Both the position numbers and the translations under genes were made by a program. From NCBI RefSeq assembly GCF_963576545.1, contig NW_026870568.1, forward strand, positions 310,001-374,000: DNA of 64,000 nucleotides. The letters run 5' to 3'. This document shows, piece after piece, positions 50,953 to 63,881 of this stretch; position 1 is the stretch's first letter, and each line of letters starts with the position of its first letter. The notes beneath the pieces are model-generated. The model made no database searches. It was not told the DNA's origin and worked only from the letters and a program-made list of their open reading frames with translations. This DNA is from Limanda limanda. Lineage: Eukaryota; Chordata; Actinopteri; Pleuronectiformes; Pleuronectidae.

Positions 50953-53900
50953 TAGTGGGGGTAGAGCCTACTTGCAAGTCTCTCCGACCTTCACAAAAAA
51001 AGTTATTCAAGAATATCTCTTTTTCCTATGTGCTTTCATCCCTAACCCTAACCCTAACCCTTCCGAAAGTCGGAGAAGCTCAAGGATGGTACCGATCGAT
51101 GCGCGCTACCCCATTTAGTGGGGGTAGAGCCTACTTGCAAGTCTCTCCGACCTTCACAAAAAAAGTTATTCAAGAATATCTCCTCAGATTTGGGGGAATT
51201 TCGTCGGTCGACCTCTTCCGAAGGTCGTACAAGCTCGGTGATGGTACCAATCGATCCGCAGGACCCAAATTAGTCCAGATGCAACCACTTTCCAAGTCTC
51301 TCCGACCTTCACAAAAAAAGTTATTCAAGAATATCTCTTTCTCCTATGTGCTTTCATCCCTAACCCTAACCCTAACCCTTCCGAAAGTCGGAGAAGCTCA
51401 AGGATGGTACCGATGGATGCGCGCTACCCCATTTAGTGGGGGTAGAGCCTACTTGCAAGTCTCTCCGACCTTCACAAAAAAAGTTATTCAAGAATATCTC
51501 CTCAGATTTGGGGGAATTCTGTCGGTCGACCTCTTCCGAAGGTCGTACAAGCTCGGGGATGGTACCAATCGATCTGCAGGACCCAAATTAGTCCAGATGC
51601 AACCACTTTCCAAGTCTCTCCGACCTTCACAAAAAAAGTTATTCAAGAATATCTCTTTCTCCTATGTGCTTTCATCCCTAACCCTAACCCTAACCCTTCC
51701 GAAAGTCGGAGAAGCTCAAGGATGGTACCGGTCGATGCGTGCTACCCCATTTAGTGGGGGTAGAGCCTACTTGCAAGTCTCTCCGACCTTCACAAAAAAA
51801 GTTATTCAAGAATATCTCCTCAGATTTGGGGGAATTTCGTCGGTCGACCTCTTCCGAAGGTCGTACAAGCTCGAAGATGGTACCAATCGATCCGCAGGAC
51901 CCAAATTAGTCCAGATGCAACCACTTTCCAAGTCTCTCCGACCTTCACAAAAAAAGTTATTCAAGAATATCTCTTTCTCCTATGTGCTTTCATCCCTAAC
52001 CCTAACCCTAACCCTTCCGAAAGTCGGAGAAGCTCAAGGATGGTACCGATCGATGCGCGCTACCCCATTTAGTGGGGGTAGAGCCTACTTGCAAGTCTCT
52101 CCGACCTTCATAAAAAAAGTTATTCAAGAATATCTCCTCAGATTTGGGGGAATTTCGTCGGTCGACCTCTTCCGAAGGTCGTACAAGCTCGGGGATGGTA
52201 CCAATCGATCCGCAGGACCCAAATTAGTCCAGATGCAACCACTTTCCAAGTCTCTCCGACCTTCACAAAAAAAGTTATTGAAGAATATCTCTTTCTCCTA
52301 TGTGCTTTCATCCCTAACCCTAACCCTAACCCTTCCGAAAGTCGGAGAAGCTCAAGGATGGTACCGATCGATGCGCGCTACCCCATTTAGTGGGGGTAGA
52401 GCCTACTTGCAAGTCTCTCCGACCTTCACAAAAAAAGTTATTCAAGAATATCTCTTTTTCCTATGTGCTTTCATCCCTAACCCTAACCCTAACCCTTCCG
52501 AAAGTCGGAGAAGCTCAAGGATGGTACCGATCGATGCGCGCTACCCCATTTAGTGGGGGTAGAGCCTACTTGCAAGTCTCTCCGACCTTCACAAAAAAAG
52601 TTATTCAAGAATATCTCCTCAGATTTGGGGGAATTTCGTCGGTCGACCTCTTCCGAAGGTTGTACAAGCTCGGGGATGGTACCAATCGATCCGCAGGACC
52701 CAAATTAGTCCAGATGCAACCACTTTCCAAGTCTCTCCGACCTTCACAAAAAAAGTTATTCAAGAATATCTCTTTCTCCTATGTGCTTTCATCCCTAACC
52801 CTAACCCTAACCCTTCCGAAAGTCGGAGAAGCTCAAGGATGGTACCGATCGATGCGCGCTACCCCATTTAGTGGGGGTAGAGCCTACTTGCAAGTCTCTC
52901 CGACCTTCACAAAAAAAGTTATTCAAGAATATCTCTTTCTCCTATGTGCTTTCATCCCTAACCCTAACCCTAACCCTTCCGAAAGTCGGAGAAGCTCAAG
53001 GATGGTACCGATCGATGCGCGCTACCCCATTTAGTGGGGGTAGAGCCTACTTGCAAGTCTCTCCGACCTTCACAAAAAAAGTTATTCAAGAATATCTCTT
53101 TCTCCTATGTGCTTTCATCCCTAACCCTAACCCTTCCGAAAGTCGGAGAAGCTCAAGGATGGTACCGATCGATGCGCGCTACCCCATTTAGTGGGGGTAG
53201 AGCCTACTTGCAAGTCTCTCCGACCTTCACAAAAAAAGTTATTCAAGAATATCTCCTCAGATTTGGGGGAATTTCGTCGGTCGACCTCTTCCGAAGGTCG
53301 TACAAGCTCGGGGATGGTACCAATCGATCCGCAGGACCCAAATTAGTCCAGATGCAACCACTTTCCAAGTCTCTCCGACCTTCACAAAAAAAGTTATTGA
53401 AGAATATCTCTTTCTCCTATGTGCTTTCATCCCTAACCCTAACCCTAACCCTTCCGAAAGTCGGAGAAGCTCAAGGATGGTACCGATCGATGCGCGCTAC
53501 CCCATTTAGTGGGGGTAGAGCCTACTTGCAAGTCTCTCCGACCTTCACAAAAAAAGTTATTCAAGAATATCTCTTTTTCCTATGTGCTTTCATCCCTAAC
53601 CCTAACCCTAACCCTTCCGAAAGTCGGAGAAGCTCAAGGATGGTACCGATCGATGCGCGCTACCCCATTTAGTGGGGGTAAAGCCTACTTGCAAGTCTCT
53701 CCGACCTTCACAAAAAAAGTTATTCAAGAATATCTCCTCAGATTTGGGGGAATTTCGTTGGTCGACCTCTTCCGAAGGTCGTACAAGCTCGAAGATGGTA
53801 CCAATCGATCCGCAGGACCCAAATTAGTCCAGATGCAACCACTTTCCAAGTCTCTCCGACCTTCACAAAAAAAGTTATTGAAGAATATCTCTTTCTCCTA

Positions 53901-55422
53901 TGTGCTTTCATCCCTAACCCTAACCCTAACCCTTCCGAAAGTCGGAGAAGCTCAAGGATGGTACCGATCGATGCGCGCTACCCCATTTAGTGGGGGTAGA
54001 GCCTACTTGCAAGTCTCTCCGACCTTCACAAAAAAAGTTATTCAAGAATATCTCTTTTTCCTATGTGCTTTCATCCCTAACCTGAACCCTAACCCTTCCG
54101 AAAGTCGGAGAAGCTCAAGGATGGTACCGATCGATGCGCGCTACCCCATTTAGTGGGGGTAAAGCCTACTTGCAAGTCTCTCCGACCTTCACAAAAAAAG
54201 TTATTCAAGAATATCTCCTCAGATTTGGGGGAATTTCGTCGGTCGACCTCTTCCGAAGGTCGTACAAGCTCGGGGATGGTACCAATCGATCCGCAGGACC
54301 CAAATTAGTCCAGATGCAACCACTTTTCAAGTCTCTCCGACCTTCACAAAAAAAGTTATTCAAGAATATCTCTTTCTCCTATGTGCTTTCATCCCTAACC
54401 CTAACCCTAACCCTTCCGAAAGTCGGAGAAGCTCAAGGATGGTACCGATCGATGCGCGCTACCCCATTTAGTGGGGGTAGAGCCTACTTGCAAGTCTCTC
54501 CGACCTTCACAAAAAAAGTTATTCAAGAATATCTCCTCAGATTTGGGGGAATTCTGTCGGTCGACCTCTTCCGAAGGTCGTACAAGCTCGGGGATGGTAC
54601 CAATCGATCTGCAGGACCCAAATTAGTCCAGATGCAACCACTTTCCAAGTCTCTCCGACCTTCACAAAAAAAGTTATTCAAGAATATCTCTTTCTCCTAT
54701 GTGCTTTCATCCCTAACCCTAACCCTAACCCTTCCGAAAGTCGGAGAAGCTCAAGGATGGTACCGATCGATGCGCGCTACCCCATTTAGTGGGGGTAGAG
54801 CCTACTTGCAAGTCTCTCCGACCTTCACAAAAAAAGTTATTCAAGAATATCTCCTCAGATTTGGGGGAATTTCGTCGGTCGACCTCTTCCGAAGGTCGTA
54901 CAAGCTCGGAGATGGTACCAATCGATCCGCAGGACCCAAATTAGTCCAGATGCAACCACTTTCCAAGTCTCTCCGACCTTCACAAAAAAAGTTATTCAAG
55001 AATATCTCTTTCTCCTATGTGCTTTCATCCCTAACCCTAACCCTAACCCTTCCGAAAGTCGGAGAAGCTCAAGGATGGTACCGATCGATGCGCGCTACCC
55101 CATTTAGTGGGGGTAGAGCCTACTTGCAAGTCTCTCCGACCTTCATAAAAAAAGTTATTCAAGAATATCTCCTCAGATTTGGGGGAATTTCGTCGGTCGA
55201 CCTCTTCCGAAGGTCGTACAAGCTCGGGGATGGTACCAATCGATCCGCAGGACCCAAATTAGTCCAGATGCAACCACTTTCCAAGTCTCTCCGACCTTCA
55301 CAAAAAAAGTTATTGAAGAATATCTCTTTCTCCTATGTGCTTTCATCCCTAACCCTAACCCTAACCCTTCCGAAAGTCGGAGAAGCTCAAGGATGGTACC
55401 GATCGATGCGCGCTACCCCATT
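50953..55422 (+). repeat. 4470 bp super-repeat, copy 2
   Basis: Tandem duplicate of 46002-50952, lacking one of the two 481 bp trimers. The offset is therefore 4951 bp for the first part (48556 to 53507) and 4470 bp for the rest (49518 to 53988). CGTTGGTCG near 53757 and CCTGAA near 54082 mark both parts. The single trimer here suggests that copy 1 gained one after the duplication or that copy 2 lost one. Confidence 0.88.
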
Positions 55423-56221
55423 TAGTGGGGGTAGAGCCTACTTGCAAGTCTCTCCGACCTTCACAAAAAAAGTTATTCAAGAATATCTCTTTTTCCTATG
55501 TGCTTTCATCCCTAACCCTAACCCTAACCCTTCCGAAAGTCGGAGAAGCTCAAGGATGGTACCGATCGATGCGCGCTACCCCATTTAGTGGGGGTAGAGC
55601 CTACTTGCAAGTCTCTCCGACCTTCACAAAAAAAGTTATTCAAGAATATCTCCTCAGATTTGGGGGAATTCTGTCGGTCGACCTCTTCCGAAGGTCGTAC
55701 AAGCTCGGGGATGGTACCAATCGATCTGCAGGACCCAAATTAGTCCAGATGCAACCACTTTCCAAGTCTCTCCGACCTTCACAAAAAAAGTTATTCAAGA
55801 ATATCTCTTTCTCCTATGTGCTTTCATCCCTAACCCTAACCCTAACCCTTCCGAAAGTCGGAGAAGCTCAAGGATGGTACCGATCGATGCGCGCTACCCC
55901 ATTTAGTGGGGGTAGAGCCTACTTGCAAGTCTCTCCAACCTTCACAAAAAAAGTTATTCAAGAATATCTCCTCAGATTTGGGGGAATTTCGTCGGTCGAC
56001 CTCTTCCGAAGGTCGTACAAGCTCGGAGATGGTACCAATCGATCCGCAGGACCCAAATTAGTCCAGATGCAACCACTTTCCAAGTCTCTCCGACCTTCAC
56101 AAAAAAAGTTATTCAAGAATATCTCTTTCTCCTATGTGCTTTCATCCCTAACCCTAACCCTAACCCTTCCGAAAGTCGGAAAAGCTCAAGGATGGTACCG
56201 ATCGATGCGCGCTACCCCATT
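55423..56221 (+). repeat. A+(A-B)2 spacer block
   Basis: One A and two dimers. The first B carries the GAATTCTG and CTGCAG variants, CTCCAACC is near 55934, and GGAAAAGCTC near 56178. It resembles the start of the 57657 block and the equivalent part of 60527, and is probably a truncated relative of them. Confidence 0.8.
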
Positions 56222-59091
56222 TAGTGGGGGTAGAGCCTACTTGCAAGTCTCTCCGACCTTCACAAAAAAAGTTATTCAAGAATATCTCTTTTTCCTATGT
56301 GCTTTCATCCCTAACCTGAACCCTAACCCTTCCGAAAGTCGGAGAAGCTCAAGGATGGTACCGATCGATGTGCGCTACCCCATTTAGTGGGGGTAAAGCC
56401 TACTTGCAAGTCTCTCCGACCTTCACAAAAAAAGTTATTCAAGAATATCTCCTCAGATTTGGGGGAATTTCGTCGGTCGACCTCTTCCGAAGGTCGTACA
56501 AGCTCGGGGATGGTACCAATCGATCCGCAGGACCCAAATTAGTCCAGATGCAACCACTTTTCAAGTCTCTCCGACCTTCACAAAAAAAGTTATTCAAGAA
56601 TATCTCTTTCTCCTATGTGCTTTCATCCCTAACCCTAACCCTAACCCTTCCGAAAGTCGGAGAAGCTCAAGGATGGTACCGATCGATGCGCGCTACCCCA
56701 TTTAGTGGGGGTAGAGCCTACTTGCAAGTCTCTCCGACCTTCACAAAAAAAGTTATTCAAGAATATCTCCTCAGATTTGGGGGAATTCTGTCGGTCGACC
56801 TCTTCCGAAGGTCGTACAAGCTCGGGGATGGTACCAATCGATCTGCAGGACCCAAATTAGTCCAGATGCAACCACTTTCCAAGTCTCTCCGACCTTCACA
56901 AAAAAAGTTATTCAAGAATATCTCTTTCTCCTATGTGCTTTCATCCCTAACCCTAACCCTAACCCTTCCGAAAGTCGGAGAAGCTCAAGGATGGTACCGA
57001 TCGATGCGCGCTACCCCATTTAGTGGGGGTAGAGCCTACTTGCAAGTCTCTCCGACCTTCACAAAAAAAGTTATTCAAGAATATCTCCTCAGATTTGGGG
57101 GAATTTCGTCGGTCGACCTCTTCCGAAGGTCGTACAAGCTCGGAGATGGTACCAATCGATCCGCAGGACCCAAATTAGTCCAGATGCAACCACTTTCCAA
57201 GTCTCTCCGACCTTCACAAAAAAAGTTATTCAAGAATATCTCTTTCTCCTATGTGCTTTCATCCCTAACCCTAACCCTAACCCTTCCGAAAGTCGGAGAA
57301 GCTCAAGGATGGTACCGATCGATGCGCGCTACCCCATTTAGTGGGGGTAGAGCCTACTTGCAAGTCTCTCCGACCTTCATAAAAAAAGTTATTCAAGAAT
57401 ATCTCCTCAGATTTGGGGGAATTTCGTCGGTCGACCTCTTCCGAAGGTCGTACAAGCTCGGGGATGGTACCAATCGATCCGCAGGACCCAAATTAGTCCA
57501 GATGCAACCACTTTCCAAGTCTCTCCGACCTTCACAAAAAAAGTTATTGAAGAATATCTCTTTCTCCTATGTGCTTTCATCCCTAACCCTAACCCTAACC
57601 CTTCCGAAAGTCGGAGAAGCTCAAGGATGGTACCGATCGATGCGCGCTACCCCATTTAGTGGGGGTAGAGCCTACTTGCAAGTCTCTCCGACCTTCACAA
57701 AAAAAGTTATTCAAGAATATCTCTTTTTCCTATGTGCTTTCATCCCTAACCCTAACCCTAACCCTTCCGAAAGTCGGAGAAGCTCAAGGATGGTACCGAT
57801 CGATGCGCGCTACCCCATTTAGTGGGGGTAGAGCCTACTTGCAAGTCTCTCCGACCTTCACAAAAAAAGTTATTCAAGAATATCTCCTCAGATTTGGGGG
57901 AATTCTGTCGGTCGACCTCTTCCGAAGGTCGTACAAGCTCGGGGATGGTACCAATCGATCTGCAGGACCCAAATTAGTCCAGATGCAACCACTTTCCAAG
58001 TCTCTCCGACCTTCACAAAAAAAGTTATTCAAGAATATCTCTTTCTCCTATGTGCTTTCATCCCTAACCCTAACCCTAACCCTTCCGAAAGTCGGAGAAG
58101 CTCAAGGATGGTACCGATCGATGCGCGCTACCCCATTTAGTGGGGGTAGAGCCTACTTGCAAGTCTCTCCAACCTTCACAAAAAAAGTTATTCAAGAATA
58201 TCTCCTCAGATTTGGGGGAATTTCGTCGGTCGACCTCTTCCGAAGGTCGTACAAGCTCAGAGATGGTACCAATCGATCCGCAGGACCCAAATTAGTCCAG
58301 ATGCAACCACTTTCCAAGTCTCTCCGACCTTCACAAAAAAAGTTATTCAAGAATATCTCTTTCTCCTATGTGCTTTCATCCCTAACCCTAACCCTAACCC
58401 TTCCGAAAGTCGGAAAAGCTCAAGGATGGTACCGATCGATGCGCGCTACCCCATTTAGTGGGGGTAGAGCCTACTTGCAAGTCTCTCCGACCTTCACAAA
58501 AAAAGTTATTCAAGAATATCTCCTCAGATTTGGGGGAATTTCGTCGGTCGACCTCTTCCGAAGGTCGTACAAGCTCGGGGATGGTACCAATCGATCCGCA
58601 GGACCCAAATTAGTCCAGATGCAACCACTTTCCAAGTCTCTCCGACCTTCACAAAAAAAGTTATTCAAGAATATCTCTTTCTCCTATGTGCTTTCATCCC
58701 TAACCCTAACCCTAACCCTTCCGAAAGTCGGAGAAGCTCAAGGATGGTACCGATCGATGCGCGCTACCCCATTTAGTGGGGGTAGAGCCTACTTGCAAGT
58801 CTCTCCAACCTTCACAAAAAAAGTTATTCAAGAATATCTCCTCAGATTTGGGGGAATTTCGTCGGTCGACCTCTTCCGAAGGTCGTACAAGCTCGGAGAT
58901 GGTACCAATCGATCCGCAGGACCCAAATTAGTCCAGATGCAACCACTTTCCAAGTCTCTCCGACCTTCACAAAAAAAGTTATTCAAGAATATCTCTTTCT
59001 CCTATGTGCTTTCATCCCTAACCCTAACCCTAACCCTTCCGAAAGTCGGAAAAGCTCAAGGATGGTACCGATCGATGCGCGCTACCCCATT
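56222..59091 (+). repeat. 2870 bp super-repeat, copy 1
   Basis: Two A+(A-B)4 blocks of exactly 1435 bp. Markers are CCTGAA near 56315, GATGTGCGC near 56369 and CTCAGAGATGG near 58257. All recur 2870 bp to the right. Confidence 0.9.
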
Positions 59092-61643
59092 TAGTGGGGG
59101 TAGAGCCTACTTGCAAGTCTCTCCGACCTTCACAAAAAAAGTTATTCAAGAATATCTCTTTTTCCTATGTGCTTTCATCCCTAACCTGAACCCTAACCCT
59201 TCCGAAAGTCGGAGAAGCTCAAGGATGGTACCGATCGATGTGCGCTACCCCATTTAGTGGGGGTAAAGCCTACTTGCAAGTCTCTCCGACCTTCACAAAA
59301 AAAGTTATTCAAGAATATCTCCTCAGATTTGGGGGAATTTCGTCGGTCGACCTCTTCCGAAGGTCGTACAAGCTCGGGGATGGTACCAATCGATCCGCAG
59401 GACCCAAATTAGTCCAGATGCAACCACTTTTCAAGTCTCTCCGACCTTCACAAAAAAAGTTATTCAAGAATATCTCTTTCTCCTATGTGCTTTCATCCCT
59501 AACCCTAACCCTAACCCTTCCGAAAGTCGGAGAAGCTCAAGGATGGTACCGATCGATGCGCGCTACCCCATTTAGTGGGGGTAGAGCCTACTTGCAAGTC
59601 TCTCCGACCTTCACAAAAAAAGTTATTCAAGAATATCTCCTCAGATTTGGGGGAATTCTGTCGGTCGACCTCTTCCGAAGGTCGTACAAGCTCGGGGATG
59701 GTACCAATCGATCTGCAGGACCCAAATTAGTCCAGATGCAACCACTTTCCAAGTCTCTCCGACCTTCACAAAAAAAGTTATTCAAGAATATCTCTTTCTC
59801 CTATGTGCTTTCATCCCTAACCCTAACCCTAACCCTTCCGAAAGTCGGAGAAGCTCAAGGATGGTACCGATCGATGCGCGCTACCCCATTTAGTGGGGGT
59901 AGAGCCTACTTGCAAGTCTCTCCGACCTTCACAAAAAAAGTTATTCAAGAATATCTCCTCAGATTTGGGGGAATTTCGTCGGTCGACCTCTTCCGAAGGT
60001 CGTACAAGCTCGGAGATGGTACCAATCGATCCGCAGGACCCAAATTAGTCCAGATGCAACCACTTTCCAAGTCTCTCCGACCTTCACAAAAAAAGTTATT
60101 CAAGAATATCTCTTTCTCCTATGTGCTTTCATCCCTAACCCTAACCCTAACCCTTCCGAAAGTCGGAGAAGCTCAAGGATGGTACCGATCGATGCGCGCT
60201 ACCCCATTTAGTGGGGGTAGAGCCTACTTGCAAGTCTCTCCGACCTTCATAAAAAAAGTTATTCAAGAATATCTCCTCAGATTTGGGGGAATTTCGTCGG
60301 TCGACCTCTTCCGAAGGTCGTACAAGCTCGGGGATGGTACCAATCGATCCGCAGGACCCAAATTAGTCCAGATGCAACCACTTTCCAAGTCTCTCCGACC
60401 TTCACAAAAAAAGTTATTGAAGAATATCTCTTTCTCCTATGTGCTTTCATCCCTAACCCTAACCCTAACCCTTCCGAAAGTCGGAGAAGCTCAAGGATGG
60501 TACCGATCGATGCGCGCTACCCCATTTAGTGGGGGTAGAGCCTACTTGCAAGTCTCTCCGACCTTCACAAAAAAAGTTATTCAAGAATATCTCTTTTTCC
60601 TATGTGCTTTCATCCCTAACCCTAACCCTAACCCTTCCGAAAGTCGGAGAAGCTCAAGGATGGTACCGATCGATGCGCGCTACCCCATTTAGTGGGGGTA
60701 GAGCCTACTTGCAAGTCTCTCCGACCTTCACAAAAAAAGTTATTCAAGAATATCTCCTCAGATTTGGGGGAATTCTGTCGGTCGACCTCTTCCGAAGGTC
60801 GTACAAGCTCGGGGATGGTACCAATCGATCTGCAGGACCCAAATTAGTCCAGATGCAACCACTTTCCAAGTCTCTCCGACCTTCACAAAAAAAGTTATTC
60901 AAGAATATCTCTTTCTCCTATGTGCTTTCATCCCTAACCCTAACCCTAACCCTTCCGAAAGTCGGAGAAGCTCAAGGATGGTACCGATCGATGCGCGCTA
61001 CCCCATTTAGTGGGGGTAGAGCCTACTTGCAAGTCTCTCCAACCTTCACAAAAAAAGTTATTCAAGAATATCTCCTCAGATTTGGGGGAATTTCGTCGGT
61101 CGACCTCTTCCGAAGGTCGTACAAGCTCAGAGATGGTACCAATCGATCCGCAGGACCCAAATTAGTCCAGATGCAACCACTTTCCAAGTCTCTCCGACCT
61201 TCACAAAAAAAGTTATTCAAGAATATCTCTTTCTCCTATGTGCTTTCATCCCTAACCCTAACCCTAACCCTTCCGAAAGTCGGAAAAGCTCAAGGATGGT
61301 ACCGATCGATGCGCGCTACCCCATTTAGTGGGGGTAGAGCCTACTTGCAAGTCTCTCCGACCTTCACAAAAAAAGTTATTCAAGAATATCTCCTCAGATT
61401 TGGGGGAATTTCGTCGGTCGACCTCTTGCGAAGGTCGTACAAGCTCGGGGATGGTACCAATCGATCCGCAGGACCCAAATTAGTCCAGATGCAACCACTT
61501 TCCAAGTCTCTCCGACCTTCACAAAAAAAGTTATTCAAGAATATCTCTTTCTCCTATGTGCTTTCATCCCTAACCCTAACCCTAACCCTTCCGAAAGTCG
61601 GAGAAGCTCAAGGATGGTACCGATCGATGCGCGCTACCCCATT
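59092..61643 (+). repeat. 2870 bp super-repeat, copy 2 (last dimer absent)
   Basis: Starts with A+(A-B)4, then A+(A-B)3. It matches copy 1 base position for base position up to 61643, with CCTGAA near 59185, GATGTGCGC near 59239 and CTCAGAGATGG near 61127. A private change, CTTGCGAAGG, lies near 61428. At 61644 the array switches to the segment shared with 44247. Confidence 0.9.
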
Positions 61644-63881
61644 TAGTGGGGGTAGAGCCTACTTGCAAGTCTCTCCGACCTTCACAAAAAAAGTTATTCA
61701 AGAATATCTCTTTCTCCTATGTGCTTTCATCCCTAACCCTAACCCTAACCCTTCCGAAAGTCGGAGAAGCTCAAGGATGGTACCGATCGATGCGCGCTAC
61801 CCCATTTAGTGGGGGTAGAGCCTACTTGCAAGTCTCTCCGACCTTCACAAAAAAAGTTATTCAAGAATATCTCTTTCTCCTATGTGCTTTCATCCCTAAC
61901 CCTAACCCTTCCGAAAGTCGGAGAAGCTCAAGGATAGTACCGATCGATGCGCGCTACCCCATTTAGTGGGGGTAGAGCCTACTTGCAAGTCTCTCCGACC
62001 TTCACAAAAAAAGTTATTCAAGAATATCTCCTCAGATTTGGGGGAATTTCGTCGGTCGACCTCTTCCGAAGGTCGTACAAGCTCGGGGATGGTACCAATC
62101 GATCCGCAGGACCCAAATTAGTCCAGATGCAACCACTTTCCAAGTCTCTCCGACCTTCACAAAAAAAGTTATTGAAGAATATCTCTTTCTCCTATGTGCT
62201 TTCATCCCTAACCCTAACCCTAACCCTTCCGAAAGTCGGAGAAGCTCAAGGATGGTACCGATCGATGTGCGCTACCCCATTTAGTGGGGGTAGAGCCTAC
62301 TTGCAAGTCTCTCCGACCTTCACAAAAAAAGTTATTCAAGAATATCTCTTTTTCCTATGTGCTTTCATCCCTAACCCTAACCCTAACCCTTCCGAAAGTC
62401 GGAGAAGCTCAAGGATGGTACCGATCGATGCGCGCTACCCCATTTAGTGGGGGTAGAGCCTACTTGCAAGTCTCTCCGACCTTCACAAAAAAAGTTATTC
62501 AAGAATATCTCCTCAGATTTGGGGGAATTTCGTCGGTCGACCTCTTCCGAAGGTCGTACAAGCTCGGTGATGGTACCAATCGATCCGCAGGACCCAAATT
62601 AGTCCAGATGCAACCACTTTCCAAGTCTCTCCGACCTTCACAAAAAAAGTTATTCAAGAATATCTCTTTCTCCTATGTGCTTTCATCCCTAACCCTAACC
62701 CTAACCCTTCCGAAAGTCGGAGAAGCTCAAGGATGGTACCGATGGATGCGCGCTACCCCATTTAGTGGGGGTAGAGCCTACTTGCAAGTCTCTCCGACCT
62801 TCACAAAAAAAGTTATTCAAGAATATCTCCTCAGATTTGGGGGAATTCTGTCGGTCGACCTCTTCCGAAGGTCGTACAAGCTCGGGGATGGTACCAATCG
62901 ATCTGCAGGACCCAAATTAGTCCAGATGCAACCACTTTCCAAGTCTCTCCGACCTTCACAAAAAAAGTTATTCAAGAATATCTCTTTCTCCTATGTGCTT
63001 TCATCCCTAACCCTAACCCTAACCCTTCCGAAAGTCGGAGAAGCTCAAGGATGGTACCGGTCGATGCGTGCTACCCCATTTAGTGGGGGTAGAGCCTACT
63101 TGCAAGTCTCTCCGACCTTCACAAAAAAAGTTATTCAAGAATATCTCCTCAGATTTGGGGGAATTTCGTCGGTCGACCTCTTCCGAAGGTCGTACAAGCT
63201 CGAAGATGGTACCAATCGATCCGCAGGACCCAAATTAGTCCAGATGCAACCACTTTCCAAGTCTCTCCGACCTTCACAAAAAAAGTTATTGAAGAATATC
63301 TCTTTCTCCTATGTGCTTTCATCCCTAACCCTAACCCTAACCCTTCCGAAAGTCGGAGAAGCTCAAGGATGGTACCGATCGATGCGCGCTACCCCATTTA
63401 GTGGGGGTAGAGCCTACTTGCAAGTCTCTCCGACCTTCACAAAAAAAGTTATTCAAGAATATCTCTTTTTCCTATGTGCTTTCATCCCTAACCCTAACCC
63501 TAACCCTTCCGAAAGTCGGAGAAGCTCAAGGATGGTACCGATCGATGCGCGCTACCCCATTTAGTGGGGGTAGAGCCTACTTGCAAGTCTCTCCGACCTT
63601 CACAAAAAAAGTTATTCAAGAATATCTCTTTCTCCTATGTGCTTTCATCCCTAACCCTAACCCTAACCCTTCCGAAAGTCGGAGAAGCTCAAAGATGGTA
63701 CCGATCGATGCGCGCTACCCCATTTAGTGGGGGTAGAGCCTACTTGCAAGTCTCTCCGACCTTCACAAAAAAAGTTATTCAAGAATATCTCTTTCTCCTA
63801 TGTGCTTTCATCCCTAACCCTAACCCTTCCGAAAGTCGGAGAAGCTCAAGGATAGTACTGATCGATGCGCGCTACCCCATT
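61644..63881 (+). repeat. Right copy of the 44.2-46.2 kb segment
   Basis: Matches 44247-46164 at a 17,397 bp offset up to about 63561, including GGATAGTACC near 61932 and CTCGGTGATGG near 62564. It has a private GATGTGCGC near 62264. It then has A monomers at 63562 and 63725, the last with two hexamers and GGATAGTACTGATCG near 63852. Confidence 0.87.
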
